Positions 34,000-42,888 are shown, counted from the first letter of the stretch. The stretch is 64,000 nucleotides of DNA from Sporosarcina sp. BI001-red (GCF_003384035.1 NZ_QQAK01000015.1:62001-126000); one strand, 5' to 3'. Notes: generated from the letters alone by a model not told the origin. Numbers and translations are program-made.

Positions 34000-34989
34000 T
34001 TAGCGCAAATGATCATTTGGGAATTCCAATCCGATATCTTTTCGGATAGCGTCCGCCACTTTCATGGTCGTATATGAATTGAAATACGTATTGACGTCTG
34101 ATTCGGTTTTACCTTGTTCAATTAGGTCTACAAACTCTTGCATTTCATAATACATCGATGGGTAAGGCATCTCGACGGTAAGCGATTCAACCGTTCCATC
34201 ATTGTAATGAATTTCCACGTGTTCCGGTGCAGAAACTTTTGTGATTAACATGACACCATTCTCACCTTGGATTTCCCATGGTAGTCCAGAGTTAGAGACT
34301 TTAGAATACATCAAAACTGCATCTTTTCCTTCGTATTTCAACGTAACACTACCCGAACTATCCACGCCGGATTCAAGTAGTGAACCCGTTGCTTTTACTT
34401 CGAGAGGTTCCCCAAATAGGGAAATCAACGGATACAAGCAATAGACGCCGAGATCCATCAGTGCACCATTCGCAAACTCAGGCTTAAAAGCATTCAGGAC
34501 AATACCTTCTTTATATTGATCGTAGCGAGATGAATATTGGCAAAAGCTTGCGAAATACTTCCTTATCGTCCCTAGTTTATGGAGATTCTCTTGTATCACC
34601 TTGAAATTCGGAAGGAGAGTAGATTTCATAGCTTCCATTAGGAGGACATTGTGCTGCTTCGCAGTTTCAATCATGCGGTGAACTTCTTTCGCATTAGCCG
34701 CGACCGGTTTTTCACATAATACATGCTTTCCATGTTGCAAGAAAAGGATTGCTTGTTCTGCGTGAAAGGAGTTTGGTGTAGCAATGTACACCGCGTCAAT
34801 TTTATCGCTACTCGCCATTTCCTTGAGATCCGTAAACTGAAGGGGAATCCCATGTTTACTTGCAAACTCTTCTGCGCGTTCACTTGTTCTTGAGTAAACC
34901 GCGGCAACTTCGAGTGCCTCGACATGAGCTGCACCGTCTAATAATCTTTCCGTAATCCAATTTGTTCCGACTAAACCGATTCTAATCAT
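34000..34989 (-). CDS. Gfo/Idh/MocA family oxidoreductase
   Basis: About 329 residues. The N-terminal Rossmann fold begins IRIGLVGTNWI (the usual GxGxxG is shortened to GTNW), followed by CEKPVAANAKE, the conserved lysine motif, near residue 93. The C-terminal dimer domain includes GALMDLGVYCLYPLISLFG. These are NAD(P)-dependent sugar or polyol dehydrogenases; the substrate is unknown. The second of two adjacent ATGs is better spaced from GAGGTG. Its promoter region is shared with hxlR and holds an HxlR-like box in the orientation of this gene. Confidence 0.9.
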   Translation of the reverse strand: MIRIGLVGTNWITERLLDGAAHVEALEVAAVYSRTSERAEEFASKHGIPLQFTDLKEMASSDKIDAVYIATPNSFHAEQAILFLQHGKHVLCEKPVAANAKEVHRMIETAKQHNVLLMEAMKSTLLPNFKVIQENLHKLGTIRKYFASFCQYSSRYDQYKEGIVLNAFKPEFANGALMDLGVYCLYPLISLFGEPLEVKATGSLLESGVDSSGSVTLKYEGKDAVLMYSKVSNSGLPWEIQGENGVMLITKVSAPEHVEIHYNDGTVESLTVEMPYPSMYYEMQEFVDLIEQGKTESDVNTYFNSYTTMKVADAIRKDIGLEFPNDHLR

Positions 34990-35122
34990 CATTTCACCTC
35001 TGTATATAATAATAAAACTTCGTAATTATAACGGTTCCTTTGATGAACTGTTACAGTTGCGAATAGGAATAGTTCCATTATAATAGGTACAAGTATAAAA
35101 TCAAACTACGACATTAATGTAT

Positions 35123-35144
35123 ACATAGTGCCTTAAAGTATACC
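35123..35144 (-). promoter_or_regulatory. Third HxlR-like box, between Gfo/Idh gene and hxlR
   Basis: On the minus strand it reads GGTATACT, six bases, CACTATGT. The eight-base first part is identical to the hxlA element, and the second part matches it and the zwf element at seven of eight positions each. Confidence 0.5.
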
Positions 35145-35175
35145 ATTGATGATCATTAGGTTCAGGAGGGGTAAT

Positions 35176-35541
35176 ATGCCGAAATTAGGTGAGAAAGATT
35201 TTAATTGTGAAAAGGAACTAACGCTATCGATTATTGGTGGAAAGTGGAAGATGCTAGCTCTCTGGCATTTAGGAAAAGAAGGAACAAAACGTTTTGGTGA
35301 ATTGAAGAACTTAATGCCTGGAATTACGCAACGGATGCTCGTTAACCAATTACGCGAACTTGAAGACCATTTAATCGTCCATCGTGAAGTCTATCCAGTC
35401 GTTCCGCCAAAAGTGGAGTACTCCCTAACTGAACAAGGAAGAACGCTCATGCCGATTTTAGATGCGATGTATGAATGGGGTAAAACCTATGTTGCAACTA
35501 ATTTACAAAACCATGACGAAGAAGAACAGAACGGAAACTAA
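35176..35541 (+). CDS. hxlR: Formaldehyde-responsive activator HxlR
   Basis: 121 residues, winged-helix regulator of the HxlR/DUF24 family. [20 protein letters not shown] at the start, [20 protein letters not shown] (recognition helix) and [20 protein letters not shown] (wing) correspond closely to B. subtilis HxlR. With the chosen start, Cys11 and Lys13 fall exactly where HxlR's formaldehyde-crosslinked Cys and Lys are. The ATG follows CAGGAGGGG; an upstream ATG in frame has no such site. In B. subtilis the gene lies next to hxlAB; here it is 2.9 kb downstream of hxlB. Confidence 0.93.
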   Translation: MPKLGEKDFNCEKELTLSIIGGKWKMLALWHLGKEGTKRFGELKNLMPGITQRMLVNQLRELEDHLIVHREVYPVVPPKVEYSLTEQGRTLMPILDAMYEWGKTYVATNLQNHDEEEQNGN

Positions 35542-35626
35542 TTTTGGGGATCTTATCTGAGTGTCGCTAGATCCGGCACAACCAAGCCCATTCCGTGCGT
35601 TTTCATGAATTCCCCTGTTCACTCCC

Positions 35627-35664
35627 CCTCACTCTGCAGACAAACTGCAAGTGAGGACCTTTTT
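35627..35664 (+). terminator. Terminator after hxlR
   Basis: CCTCACT-TGCAG pairs with CTGCA-AGTGAGG, then a short T-run. Confidence 0.75.
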
Positions 35665-35833
35665 ATGTACAAATAAGAGAAATTACATATTGAAAACGAG
35701 GAGTTCAATTTGTAGTGAAAGAATACGTGTTAAAACAAAGATGTAATGAAACAAAAGGGCATGTTCATTCGTAACAGATAGTAAGATGTACTGTAAGTAC
35801 TAAAATTCTGCATAGAAATGTGGGGGAGTTCAG

Positions 35834-36196
35834 ATGAATGATCACGAAAAGGACAGCCATGATGAATTGGGGATGCCTTTTGAAGAAACGGCGATAAAAG
35901 CGGTTTTCAAAAAGTTTGGTAATCAAAAAGATGTCTCGCTTATTTATGGTGAACCAGTTGAAGTCGGTTTGACCAAAGTAATTCCAGTCGCTAAGTTGAA
36001 GTATGCAATTGGTGGTGGAGGAGAAACTGGCGGAGGAGAAGGTGGTGGAGGATTTTTCTCTATCAAACCTGTTGGTGTGTATGAAATCACACCGGATCAC
36101 GTCAAATTCAAATCAGCAACCAATTATCGGAAGTTAGCTACTTTTGGTGTGATCGTTACTGGAATAATTGGTATTCTTATTTCATGTAAGAAATAA
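35834..36196 (+). CDS. GerW (YtfJ)-like protein with C-terminal membrane helix
   Basis: 120 residues. The core resembles the GerW/YtfJ sporulation-protein family: GEPVEVGLTKVIPVAKLKYA, then a Gly-rich stretch at residues 60-73, then FFSIKPVGVYEI. It is shorter than usual GerW proteins and ends with a membrane helix at about 102-117, so it may be membrane-tethered. GerW is needed for normal spore germination in B. subtilis; a role here in spores is plausible only. ATG follows GGGGGAG. Stands alone between terminators. Confidence 0.75.
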   Translation: MNDHEKDSHDELGMPFEETAIKAVFKKFGNQKDVSLIYGEPVEVGLTKVIPVAKLKYAIGGGGETGGGEGGGGFFSIKPVGVYEITPDHVKFKSATNYRKLATFGVIVTGIIGILISCKK

Positions 36197-36211
36197 TAGA
36201 AAATAATCCTT

Positions 36212-36246
36212 GCAATGACTCCATGTCGAGTCATTGCTTTTTTTTG
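36212..36246 (+). terminator. Terminator after the GerW-like gene
   Basis: GCAATGACTC pairs perfectly with GAGTCATTGC around six bases, then nine T. Confidence 0.92.
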
Positions 36247-36316
36247 TTCAAGAATAACTGTCTAACAATCACAACTCTATCGAAATGACGGATTATTAAT
36301 CACAAAATAAGAATAT

Positions 36317-36346
36317 TTGACAGTTAACTTTCATAAATGATATAGT
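36317..36346 (+). promoter_or_regulatory. SigA promoter of the nan operon
   Basis: -35 TTGACA (36317-36322), 18-bp spacer, -10 TATAGT (36341-36346). Confidence 0.8.
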
Positions 36347-36356
36347 GCCACTATAT
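36340..36356. promoter_or_regulatory. Palindromic operator over the nan -10 box
   Basis: ATATAGTGCCACTATAT has two perfect 8-bp arms with a one-base centre. It covers the -10 box and the expected start site. The RpiR-type regulator at the end of the operon is the likely ligand-controlled repressor. Confidence 0.65.
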
Positions 36357-36370
36357 TGAAAACGCTTTCT
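36357..36370. promoter_or_regulatory. CcpA-binding cre site of the nan operon
   Basis: TGAAAACGCTTTCT fully matches TGWAARCGYTWNCW. It directly follows the palindrome, just downstream of the start site. Confidence 0.75.
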
Positions 36371-36435
36371 ATTTAGCGATGAAAAAAGATAGTAGTCAAA
36401 TTCTCGTTCAACGTCAAACAGTAAGGAGACTATTC

Positions 36436-37122
36436 ATGAACAGACAAGATTTACTAAACACCTTACAACATTCCCTCATTGTCTCTTGCCAGGCATTGGA
36501 GGATGAGCCGCTACACAGCTCCTTCATCATGAGTAAAATGGCGCTCGCCGCAAAAATGGGCGGAGCGGTTGGCATCCGTGCAAATTCAGTAGTAGATATC
36601 CAGGCGATTAAACAAGAAGTAAATCTCCCTATTATCGGGATCATTAAGAAGGACTATCCAGACGAGGCGGTTTTCATTACCCCGACATTCGCAGAAATAT
36701 CTGCGCTGGCAGTAGAAGGTGTTGAAATTATCGCACTGGACGGGACAAATCGAATGAGACCGGGAAACCGAACATTTGAAGAACTTCTCAGTCAAGCAAA
36801 AGAGGCGTTTCCTGAACAACTCTTTATGGCGGATGTGTCGACGCTAGAAGAAGGGTTGCTTGCTGTAGAAGCAGGGGCGGACATTGTTGCCCCGACATTA
36901 GCTGGGTACACACCTTATTCAAAAGATGTGAAACCGTTAGAGCTGGTGAAGCAACTGGTTGAGAAAGTGAACGTGCCAGTCATTGCGGAAGGAAATTTTG
37001 ATACTCCTGAAAAAGCAAAGTTAGCAATTGAACTAGGTGCACATGCAGTTGTCGTAGGAAGCGCCATTACACGACCTATGAATATCACAGAAAAATTTGC
37101 AACAGCGATTCATAGAAAATAA
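36436..37122 (+). CDS. nanE: N-acetylmannosamine-6-phosphate 2-epimerase
   Basis: 228 residues, TIM-barrel NanE family. Converts ManNAc 6-phosphate to GlcNAc 6-phosphate in sialic acid breakdown. Conserved parts: [34 protein letters not shown] (catalytic Lys), [18 protein letters not shown] and [14 protein letters not shown]. The start is the ATG after TAAGGAGAC; the frame is open for 57 bases further but lacks a site. First gene of the nan operon, under a promoter with a palindromic operator and a cre site. Confidence 0.96.
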   Translation: MNRQDLLNTLQHSLIVSCQALEDEPLHSSFIMSKMALAAKMGGAVGIRANSVVDIQAIKQEVNLPIIGIIKKDYPDEAVFITPTFAEISALAVEGVEIIALDGTNRMRPGNRTFEELLSQAKEAFPEQLFMADVSTLEEGLLAVEAGADIVAPTLAGYTPYSKDVKPLELVKQLVEKVNVPVIAEGNFDTPEKAKLAIELGAHAVVVGSAITRPMNITEKFATAIHRK

Positions 37123-37163
37123 GAGACTTACAAAAATCATCACAAAAAGAGGAGCGGATTAGC

Positions 37164-38036
37164 ATGAAAGGTATTTTTACAGCACTAATGTGTGCATTTG
37201 ACGAGCAGGGAAACATTCACGAAAAAGGGTTACGCCAGTTAGTACGTCATAACATCGATGTCTCTAAAGTAGACGGATTATACGTCAACGGAAGCACAGG
37301 GGAGAATTTCCTAATTTCTACTGAAAACAAAAAGCGGATCTTTGAAATTGTTAAAGACGAAGCTGGAGACCAAGTGAAGCTGATTGCACAAGTCGGTGCC
37401 CTTAACATTGATGAAGCTGTTGAGCTTGCTAAGTTCGCAACAGATCTTGGCTACGATTCTTTATCTGCCGTCACACCGTTCTACTATAAATTTGATTTCG
37501 AAGAGATTAAAGACTACTACAATACGATTATTAACAGTGTCGACAATACGATGATCATCTATTCGATCCCTGCTCTAACAGGTGTCAACATGAGTCTGGA
37601 GCAATTTGGTGAGTTGTTCGAAAACGAGAAGATTATCGGTGTTAAATTCACAGCGCCCGACTTCTATTTACTGGAGCGTTTACGACATGCGTACCCTGAG
37701 AAACTCATCTATTCAGGATTTGACGAAATGTTGTTATCTGCAGCGGTGTTAAATGTCGATGGTGCAATTGGCAGTACGTTTAACGTCAACGGTGCACGTG
37801 CACGTTCTATTTTTGAACTCGCTCAAGAGGGCAAAATTACCGAAGCGCGTGAAATCCAAAAAGTGACGAACGATCTCATTTCAGGCATTCTAGCAAACGG
37901 TCTTTATCAGACAATCAAGGAAATGTTGAAAACACAAGGCGTGGAAGCTGGAGTTTGTCGCAAACCGATGAAACAGCTTTCAGCAGACAAAGTGAAAGTA
38001 GCGCAAGAACTCGCACACACGTTTTTGAGCAACTGA
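37164..38036 (+). CDS. nanA: N-acetylneuraminate lyase
   Basis: 290 residues, DHDPS/NAL-type TIM barrel. Splits N-acetylneuraminate to N-acetylmannosamine and pyruvate. The Schiff-base Lys161 lies in GVKFTAP. The GSTGEN phosphate/carboxylate-binding motif comes near residue 46, and [10 protein letters not shown] carries the Tyr. The Lys is followed by [22 protein letters not shown], typical of lyases rather than dihydrodipicolinate synthases. It follows nanE by 41 bases. Confidence 0.96.
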   Translation: MKGIFTALMCAFDEQGNIHEKGLRQLVRHNIDVSKVDGLYVNGSTGENFLISTENKKRIFEIVKDEAGDQVKLIAQVGALNIDEAVELAKFATDLGYDSLSAVTPFYYKFDFEEIKDYYNTIINSVDNTMIIYSIPALTGVNMSLEQFGELFENEKIIGVKFTAPDFYLLERLRHAYPEKLIYSGFDEMLLSAAVLNVDGAIGSTFNVNGARARSIFELAQEGKITEAREIQKVTNDLISGILANGLYQTIKEMLKTQGVEAGVCRKPMKQLSADKVKVAQELAHTFLSN

Positions 38037-38040
38037 TGAA

Positions 38041-38064
38041 AGAAGACTTTTTCGAAAGTCTTCT
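38041..38064 (+). other. Perfect hairpin between nanA and the transporter gene
   Basis: AGAAGACTTT pairs with AAAGTCTTCT around a TTCG tetraloop. There is no T-run, so it may be an mRNA processing or stability element, or a partial terminator, separating nanEA from the transporter. Confidence 0.6.
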
Positions 38065-38072
38065 ATTGAATA

Positions 38073-38086
38073 AGTAAGCGCTTACC
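38073..38086. promoter_or_regulatory. Second cre-like site in the nan cluster
   Basis: AGTAAGCGCTTACC holds the palindrome GTAAGCGCTTAC; it fits the cre pattern except at its first and last-but-one flanks. It lies 32 bases before the transporter start. Confidence 0.55.
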
Positions 38087-38117
38087 TATAGACAAAGAGT
38101 TGTTAGGGGGAAAAGGG

Positions 38118-39620
38118 ATGGATGGAAAGTTTGCTGTAATAGACTATGTGATATTGGTTGCGTACCTGCTCTTAATTCTTTATATCGGAATAGCCGTAGC
38201 CAAGAAGGAAATGAAGGGGAAAGAGTTCTTTAAAGGTGACGGTAGCATCCCGTGGTGGGTTACATCTGTTAGTCTTTTCGCAACGTTACTCTCTCCGATA
38301 TCTTTCTTGTCACTAGCGGGGAATTCGTATCTTGGAAACTGGCAGCTTTGGGCAGGTCAAATTGGTTTGTTCATTGCCGTTCCGGTGGCCATTCACTTCT
38401 TCTTGCCGGTATATCGGAATCTCAACATCGATACAGCATATGAATATTTAGAAATGCGATTTGGCAAAGGCTTACGGATTATGGGAAGTTCTCTTTTCAT
38501 CATTTACCAAGTCGGACGTATGTCGATCATCATGTATTTGCCAGCGCTCGCGTTATCAGCAGTTACAGGGATACATACTGTAGTGATCATTCTATTCATG
38601 GGTGTCATTGCAACCATCTACTCATCAATTGGTGGAATAAAATCCGTACTGTGGACAGATTTCATCCAAGGGATTGTCTTAATAGGGGGCGGGGTTTTCG
38701 CTCTCATCGTACTTATCGTTTCTGTTAAAGGCGGCTTCCCTGAGATTATTAAGGTTGGTGTCCAAGACAACAAATTCTTTAGTGAAGCAGTAATCTTTGA
38801 CCCGAATATCTTCAATGATAGTTTGTTCATCATCTTCCTTGGTGCTGGATTATCTACATTGTTCTCATACATTTCGAGTCAAGACATGGTGCAGCGCTAT
38901 TTGACTACGACGGATTTGAAGCAGATGAACAAAATGACTATCATGAACGGTGTCCTCTCTTTTGGTACCGCAACGTTGTTCTTCTTTATAGGAACGTCGC
39001 TGTATGTGTTTTATAAGCAAGCTGGCGGTGACATGCCTGACGGGGCAAAAGATCTCATCTTTGCGAATTTCATCGTTACTGAATTACCGGCAGGAATCTC
39101 GGGATTACTCATCGCTGGACTCTTTGCCGCAGGTCAATCGACACTCTCTACAGGATTGAACAGTGTTGCGACCAGTTGGACGTTGGATATCCAAAAGGTT
39201 CTACGTCCGGATATGACCGATGAAAAAGGAACGAAAATCGCGAAGTTCGTAAGCATCATCGTAGGTGTATTATCCATCATCTTTGCAATCGTTCTCGCAT
39301 ACTCTAACGTAACTTCTGCATATGAATGGTTTAACGGTCTGATGGGTCTTGTACTCGGTATTATCGGTGGTACATTCACACTTGGCGTGTTGACGAAACG
39401 TGCGAATACAAAGGGCGCAATTGCAGGTTTCATCGTAACGTCCCTTATCGCTATCTACGTTTCGTATTTCACAGATACGACACTTTGGGCGTATTCACTC
39501 ATTAACCTTGTTTCTTCTCTCGTATTCGGGTATTTGTTCAGCTTGCTGTTCAAAGGAAAGAGTAAGGCGGAGGATTCTTCAGCACAACTTACGTATTACG
39601 ACCAGCCAAAAGGTCTATAA
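38118..39620 (+). CDS. Sodium:solute symporter, probable sialic acid transporter
   Basis: 500 residues, SSS family with about 13 membrane helices in the LeuT fold. The N-terminal YVILVAYLLLILYIGI, the Na+-site region FATLLSPISFLSLAGNSYLGNW, and the SSS signature AGLFAAGQSTLSTGLNSVATSW are present. Placed between nanA and nanK, it most likely brings in N-acetylneuraminate with sodium, as SiaT/NanT-type SSS carriers do. The start is the ATG after AGGGGG. A terminator follows. Confidence 0.93.
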   Translation: MDGKFAVIDYVILVAYLLLILYIGIAVAKKEMKGKEFFKGDGSIPWWVTSVSLFATLLSPISFLSLAGNSYLGNWQLWAGQIGLFIAVPVAIHFFLPVYRNLNIDTAYEYLEMRFGKGLRIMGSSLFIIYQVGRMSIIMYLPALALSAVTGIHTVVIILFMGVIATIYSSIGGIKSVLWTDFIQGIVLIGGGVFALIVLIVSVKGGFPEIIKVGVQDNKFFSEAVIFDPNIFNDSLFIIFLGAGLSTLFSYISSQDMVQRYLTTTDLKQMNKMTIMNGVLSFGTATLFFFIGTSLYVFYKQAGGDMPDGAKDLIFANFIVTELPAGISGLLIAGLFAAGQSTLSTGLNSVATSWTLDIQKVLRPDMTDEKGTKIAKFVSIIVGVLSIIFAIVLAYSNVTSAYEWFNGLMGLVLGIIGGTFTLGVLTKRANTKGAIAGFIVTSLIAIYVSYFTDTTLWAYSLINLVSSLVFGYLFSLLFKGKSKAEDSSAQLTYYDQPKGL

Positions 39621-39627
39621 GGAAGCA

Positions 39628-39670
39628 AAGAGAGGACAGCGCCGTATGTTAGGTGCTGTCCTCTTCCTTT
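39628..39670 (+). terminator. Terminator after the SSS transporter gene
   Basis: AAGAGAGGACAGCGCC pairs with GGTGCTGTCCTCTT, followed by a T-rich run. Some readthrough or a separate promoter must serve nanK. Confidence 0.8.
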
Positions 39671-39713
39671 TGAAATGATATAGTAAATGGAACAGATAGG
39701 AAGGGGAATCGCT

Positions 39714-40625
39714 ATGTATATGGGAGCAATCGATATTGGCGGTACATCGATAAAAACAGCAATTTCAGATGAATATGGAACGCTGTCGAATCGAAAGTCG
39801 TATCCGACAGAAGCATTGAAAGGCGGCTTGCATCTTATGAACAAAATCTTAATGATTTGTCAGGAGATGCAAGCAGTAGAGAATTTACAAGGAATAGCAA
39901 TTAGTTCAGCAGGACATGTAGATGCTGTCAAGGGGACAATTGTCTATGCTACCGATACAATTCCTGGCTACACAGGGATGAATGTGTGTGAACAAGTGAC
40001 GGAACGACTGAAACTACCTGCTTCAATAGAAAATGATGTGAACTGTACGGCATTGGGAGAACAGTGGCTAGGAGCTGCCCGTCATATGTCAGACTTTTTG
40101 ACGGTGGCCCTTGGAACTGGCATCGGTGGTGCGTTGTTCATGAATGGAAGTTTATATAGAGGAGCTACTTTTTCCGGGGGTGAAATCGGTCATATGATTT
40201 TATACCCTGGGGGAAAGGTATGTACGTGTTCACAAGCGGGTTGCTATGAACGATATGCGTCTAGTGCGGCATTAGCGTTGCTAGTAAGTGATAAGTTTGG
40301 GGAACTAGAACTACCCGCCTTTTTTGATTTAGTGCGTGAAGGAGATCAGGTAGCGAATTCAATTTTCACTATCTGGATTGATGATTTGACGACTGGACTT
40401 GGATCGCTTGTACAAATTTTGAATCCATCTGCGATCGTGATTGGTGGGGGTATTTCTGAACAAGGTTCATTTTTGCAAGAAGCGATTCAGACATCTCTAG
40501 TGGCAAAACTCATGCCCCATCACAAAGAGAGTTTAGTCTTAACTCTAGCGGAAAAAGGAAATGACGCAAATCTGTTAGGGGCGGTACGACATTTCTTGAA
40601 CAACAATCCTGTTCACAATGACTAA
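39714..40625 (+). CDS. nanK: ROK family kinase, probable N-acetylmannosamine kinase
   Basis: 303 residues. ATP motif AIDIGGTSIKTA at the start, GTGIGGALFMNG, GGEIGHM (sugar-binding Glu and His), and the zinc site CTCSQAGCYE are ROK hallmarks. In this cluster the substrate should be N-acetylmannosamine, whose 6-phosphate feeds NanE. The start is the ATG after GGAAGGGG. The next gene, an RpiR-type regulator, starts 20 bases after its stop. Confidence 0.9.
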   Translation: MYMGAIDIGGTSIKTAISDEYGTLSNRKSYPTEALKGGLHLMNKILMICQEMQAVENLQGIAISSAGHVDAVKGTIVYATDTIPGYTGMNVCEQVTERLKLPASIENDVNCTALGEQWLGAARHMSDFLTVALGTGIGGALFMNGSLYRGATFSGGEIGHMILYPGGKVCTCSQAGCYERYASSAALALLVSDKFGELELPAFFDLVREGDQVANSIFTIWIDDLTTGLGSLVQILNPSAIVIGGGISEQGSFLQEAIQTSLVAKLMPHHKESLVLTLAEKGNDANLLGAVRHFLNNNPVHND

Positions 40626-40645
40626 GAGATGGGAGGGCGATTTGT

Positions 40646-41485
40646 ATGCAAACAGGAGCACTAAAAGGGATGAAACCTTCGGTGATCATGGAGCAGTATA
40701 AGCCACAGTTTACCAAATCAGAGCATAAGATCTATACGTATTTAACAGCAAATGTGACGCAGGTAATCTACTTATCCCTCACAGAATTGTGTGAGGCGAG
40801 CGGTGTAGCAGAAGCGACAGTACTTCGTTTTTTCAGAAAGTTAGGATATAAAGGGTTCCAAGATTTCAAGTATTCTTATGCACAAGAGTTAGCGGCTGAT
40901 GCTACGGTGCCAGAGCACGGTACCTATTTGGATAAAATCCGCAGTAATATGGTGAAAACTGTTGAAGATTCCGCAGCACTTGTGGATGAAAAGGAACTGC
41001 AACGGACTATCGAAGTGATGAAACAAAAAGACAATATTGTCATCTTTGGAGTGGGGTCTTCAGGAATTGCAGGACTCGATATGCAAAGCCGGTTAATGCG
41101 AATTGGTCGTCAAGCAACAGCTGTCATAGATCCGCATTTTCAAGTGATGCTCGCTTCTTCTTTGAACGAAAATAGTGTGGTCATCGCAATTAGTATATCT
41201 GGTGGTACAAAGGATATTGTCGATTCTGTTAAAATTGCAAAAGAGAAAGGTGCCACGATTATCGTATTGACGAACTACTTGAAATCTCCACTAAGCCAAT
41301 ATGCAGATCATATTCTACTCGGATCAGCGAAAGAAAACCCGCTGGATAGCGGGTCATTAGTATCGAAAATCGCACAGTTGTTTTTGATCGATGTACTTTG
41401 TACAGGATTAGCTGTGAAGGATGTAGAGAAAGCGGAAGAGATTCAGACCGAAATTTCCACAAATATCTCGACAAAGCTTTATTGA
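40646..41485 (+). CDS. MurR/RpiR family regulator of the nan cluster
   Basis: 279 residues. N-terminal helix-turn-helix of the HTH_6/RpiR type (about 1-80; LSLTELCEASGVAEATVLRF then FRKLGYKGFQDFK) and a C-terminal SIS sugar-phosphate domain (FGVGSSGIAGLDMQSRL, ISISGGTKDIVDSVKIA). RpiR regulators in sialic acid loci respond to amino-sugar phosphates. It probably acts at the palindrome over the nan promoter. ATG follows GGGAGGG. Confidence 0.92.
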   Translation: MQTGALKGMKPSVIMEQYKPQFTKSEHKIYTYLTANVTQVIYLSLTELCEASGVAEATVLRFFRKLGYKGFQDFKYSYAQELAADATVPEHGTYLDKIRSNMVKTVEDSAALVDEKELQRTIEVMKQKDNIVIFGVGSSGIAGLDMQSRLMRIGRQATAVIDPHFQVMLASSLNENSVVIAISISGGTKDIVDSVKIAKEKGATIIVLTNYLKSPLSQYADHILLGSAKENPLDSGSLVSKIAQLFLIDVLCTGLAVKDVEKAEEIQTEISTNISTKLY

Positions 41486-41520
41486 TAACTAGTTGAAGAG
41501 GTTTACTCTGACACACTACA

Positions 41521-42051
41521 TTATTTCTTTGAAGAAGGACCTATTACGGTCGTTGGCACAACATTGGATATGACGGATTTCCAGAGGTTTTGGTCTATGC
41601 CGTAAGCGTACGGGAATACATCGGCTGGCGTTCGAGTTAACAAATCTGATCCAAAAACTACTTCGGGCACTCCAACGTTGAATATTCCCTGGAAGTGGGT
41701 ATTATCTTCGTTTGCCAGTATATAGTGCCACCAACCTTGTGGAACATTGACCACCTGTCCTGGGGTCGTACGATAATGTTGGAATTCCTTTGTGTCAATG
41801 TTCATCATGGAAATGGTAGCGGAGCCGGATATACAGTACGTAAGTTCAGATCCATTCGGGTGATAGTGAGGTTCGATGATACTGTCTTTACTTAGGAATA
41901 TATCTAACACTGAGACGTCTTGAAGTGAATTCAATTGCTTGCTGCTTACGATGTTAATGTAATTCTTATTGTCTTTCACAAAAAACGGGTTGTTGTTCAC
42001 GTCTGCAAAATAGTGAACGCCAGCACCATTATTTTTATTCTCTAAAGCCAT
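41521..42051 (-). CDS. Cupin domain protein
   Basis: 176 residues, one cupin beta-barrel. Motif 1 is EPHYHPNGSELTYCISG with the two His and Glu ligands, and motif 2 is PGQVVNVPQGWWHYILAN with the last His. Germin/oxalate-decarboxylase-like single-domain cupins of this kind bind Mn or Fe; the function is unknown. The end (PADVFPYAYGIDQNLWKSV) is family-specific. RBS GGTGG before the ATG. Convergent with the nan regulator; no clear terminator between. Confidence 0.88.
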   Translation of the reverse strand: MALENKNNGAGVHYFADVNNNPFFVKDNKNYINIVSSKQLNSLQDVSVLDIFLSKDSIIEPHYHPNGSELTYCISGSATISMMNIDTKEFQHYRTTPGQVVNVPQGWWHYILANEDNTHFQGIFNVGVPEVVFGSDLLTRTPADVFPYAYGIDQNLWKSVISNVVPTTVIGPSSKK

Positions 42052-42283
42052 TCATTCCACCCTTTCCATCTAAAGATGACTACCTAAGTCCATAGGCTCA
42101 ATATAGGGTATGCGTCCTGCTTATTGAACGTTCCCTAGGAATCTGATGGGATCCTTCATACGAAAAGTTTAGGGGAGCGACTTTTTCGCAACGTTCATTT
42201 TTTAGAAATAATAATGGAACTTTTAAGAAGGTCATCCGACTACTCCTAATAGAAACAATTATTGAGTGGATTGAGGGGATTTT

Positions 42284-42829
42284 ATGAAAAAATTAGCAGG
42301 AATTTTAGTAGTGTTCATGGCAGTCGTGATGGCGGCTTGCGGCAATCAGTCTTCGGACGAACCGAATCAGGACGAGGTATCTGAAGTGACTTTCACAGAA
42401 ATCATTTCGAACATTAAGGACCAAGTTTCGGCAGAGTTGAAAGCGGAAGGTGTCGATGATTTGAGTCAAACCCTTCAAGAAGCGGATTTGAAAGATACAG
42501 AAGATGAAAACTCGGTGGCGGATATTTGGATTGAAAAAATGAAACTGAATCCAAATTTACTCGCACATGGGACAGTCATAGCTGCACTTATGAGCGTCAA
42601 TGCAGATGAGATCATCTTACTGGAAGCGAAAGATGAAGACCAGGTCGATGAATTGAAGACTTCACTTGAAAATGAACTGGCTGGACAAGTTCAAACATGG
42701 AAGCAATACTTACCCGAGCAATATGAAAAAGTGAAGAACAATAAAATTGTCACAAAAGGGAAGTACCTATTGTATGTGACGTATACAAATCCAGAAACAA
42801 TCGAGAAAGCATTCAACGATAGCTTCTGA
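42284..42829 (+). CDS. DUF4358-type lipoprotein
   Basis: 181 residues. Lipoprotein signal MKKLAGILVVFMAVVMAAC, with the lipobox cysteine at residue 19, then an acidic extracytoplasmic domain. The pattern with VADIWIEKMKLNPN...HGTVIAALMSVNADEIILLEA...VDELKTSLE fits the DUF4358 family, which in Firmicutes sits next to MBOAT/DHHW acetylation genes as here. A terminator between this gene and the MBOAT gene means transcription may be partly separate. Function unknown; a role in cell-surface modification is inferred from context. Confidence 0.85.
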   Translation: MKKLAGILVVFMAVVMAACGNQSSDEPNQDEVSEVTFTEIISNIKDQVSAELKAEGVDDLSQTLQEADLKDTEDENSVADIWIEKMKLNPNLLAHGTVIAALMSVNADEIILLEAKDEDQVDELKTSLENELAGQVQTWKQYLPEQYEKVKNNKIVTKGKYLLYVTYTNPETIEKAFNDSF

Positions 42830-42836
42830 CAAACGT

Positions 42837-42860
42837 AAAAGGCACAGTGTGTGCCTTTTT
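42837..42860 (+). terminator. Terminator after the lipoprotein gene
   Basis: AAAAGGCACA pairs with TGTGCCTTTT around a 3-base loop, followed by T. Confidence 0.85.
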
Positions 42861-42888
42861 CTAATTGGACGGGTGAGGGGGACCGCGC

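Noticed and set aside
35715..35774. 19-codon GTG frame behind a GAGGAG
   Set aside because: The site is 11 bases from the GTG and the frame is very short; it sits in a promoter region.
36403..36435. Longer N-terminus for nanE, starting at 36379
   Set aside because: The extension has no ribosome binding site and lies just behind the promoter, operator and cre; the ATG at 36436 has TAAGGAGAC.
42086..42111. GGGTAT as a second SigB promoter before the DUF4358 gene
   Set aside because: The upstream box is poor, the spacer is only 12-14 bp depending on choice, and it is 170 bases from the start codon.
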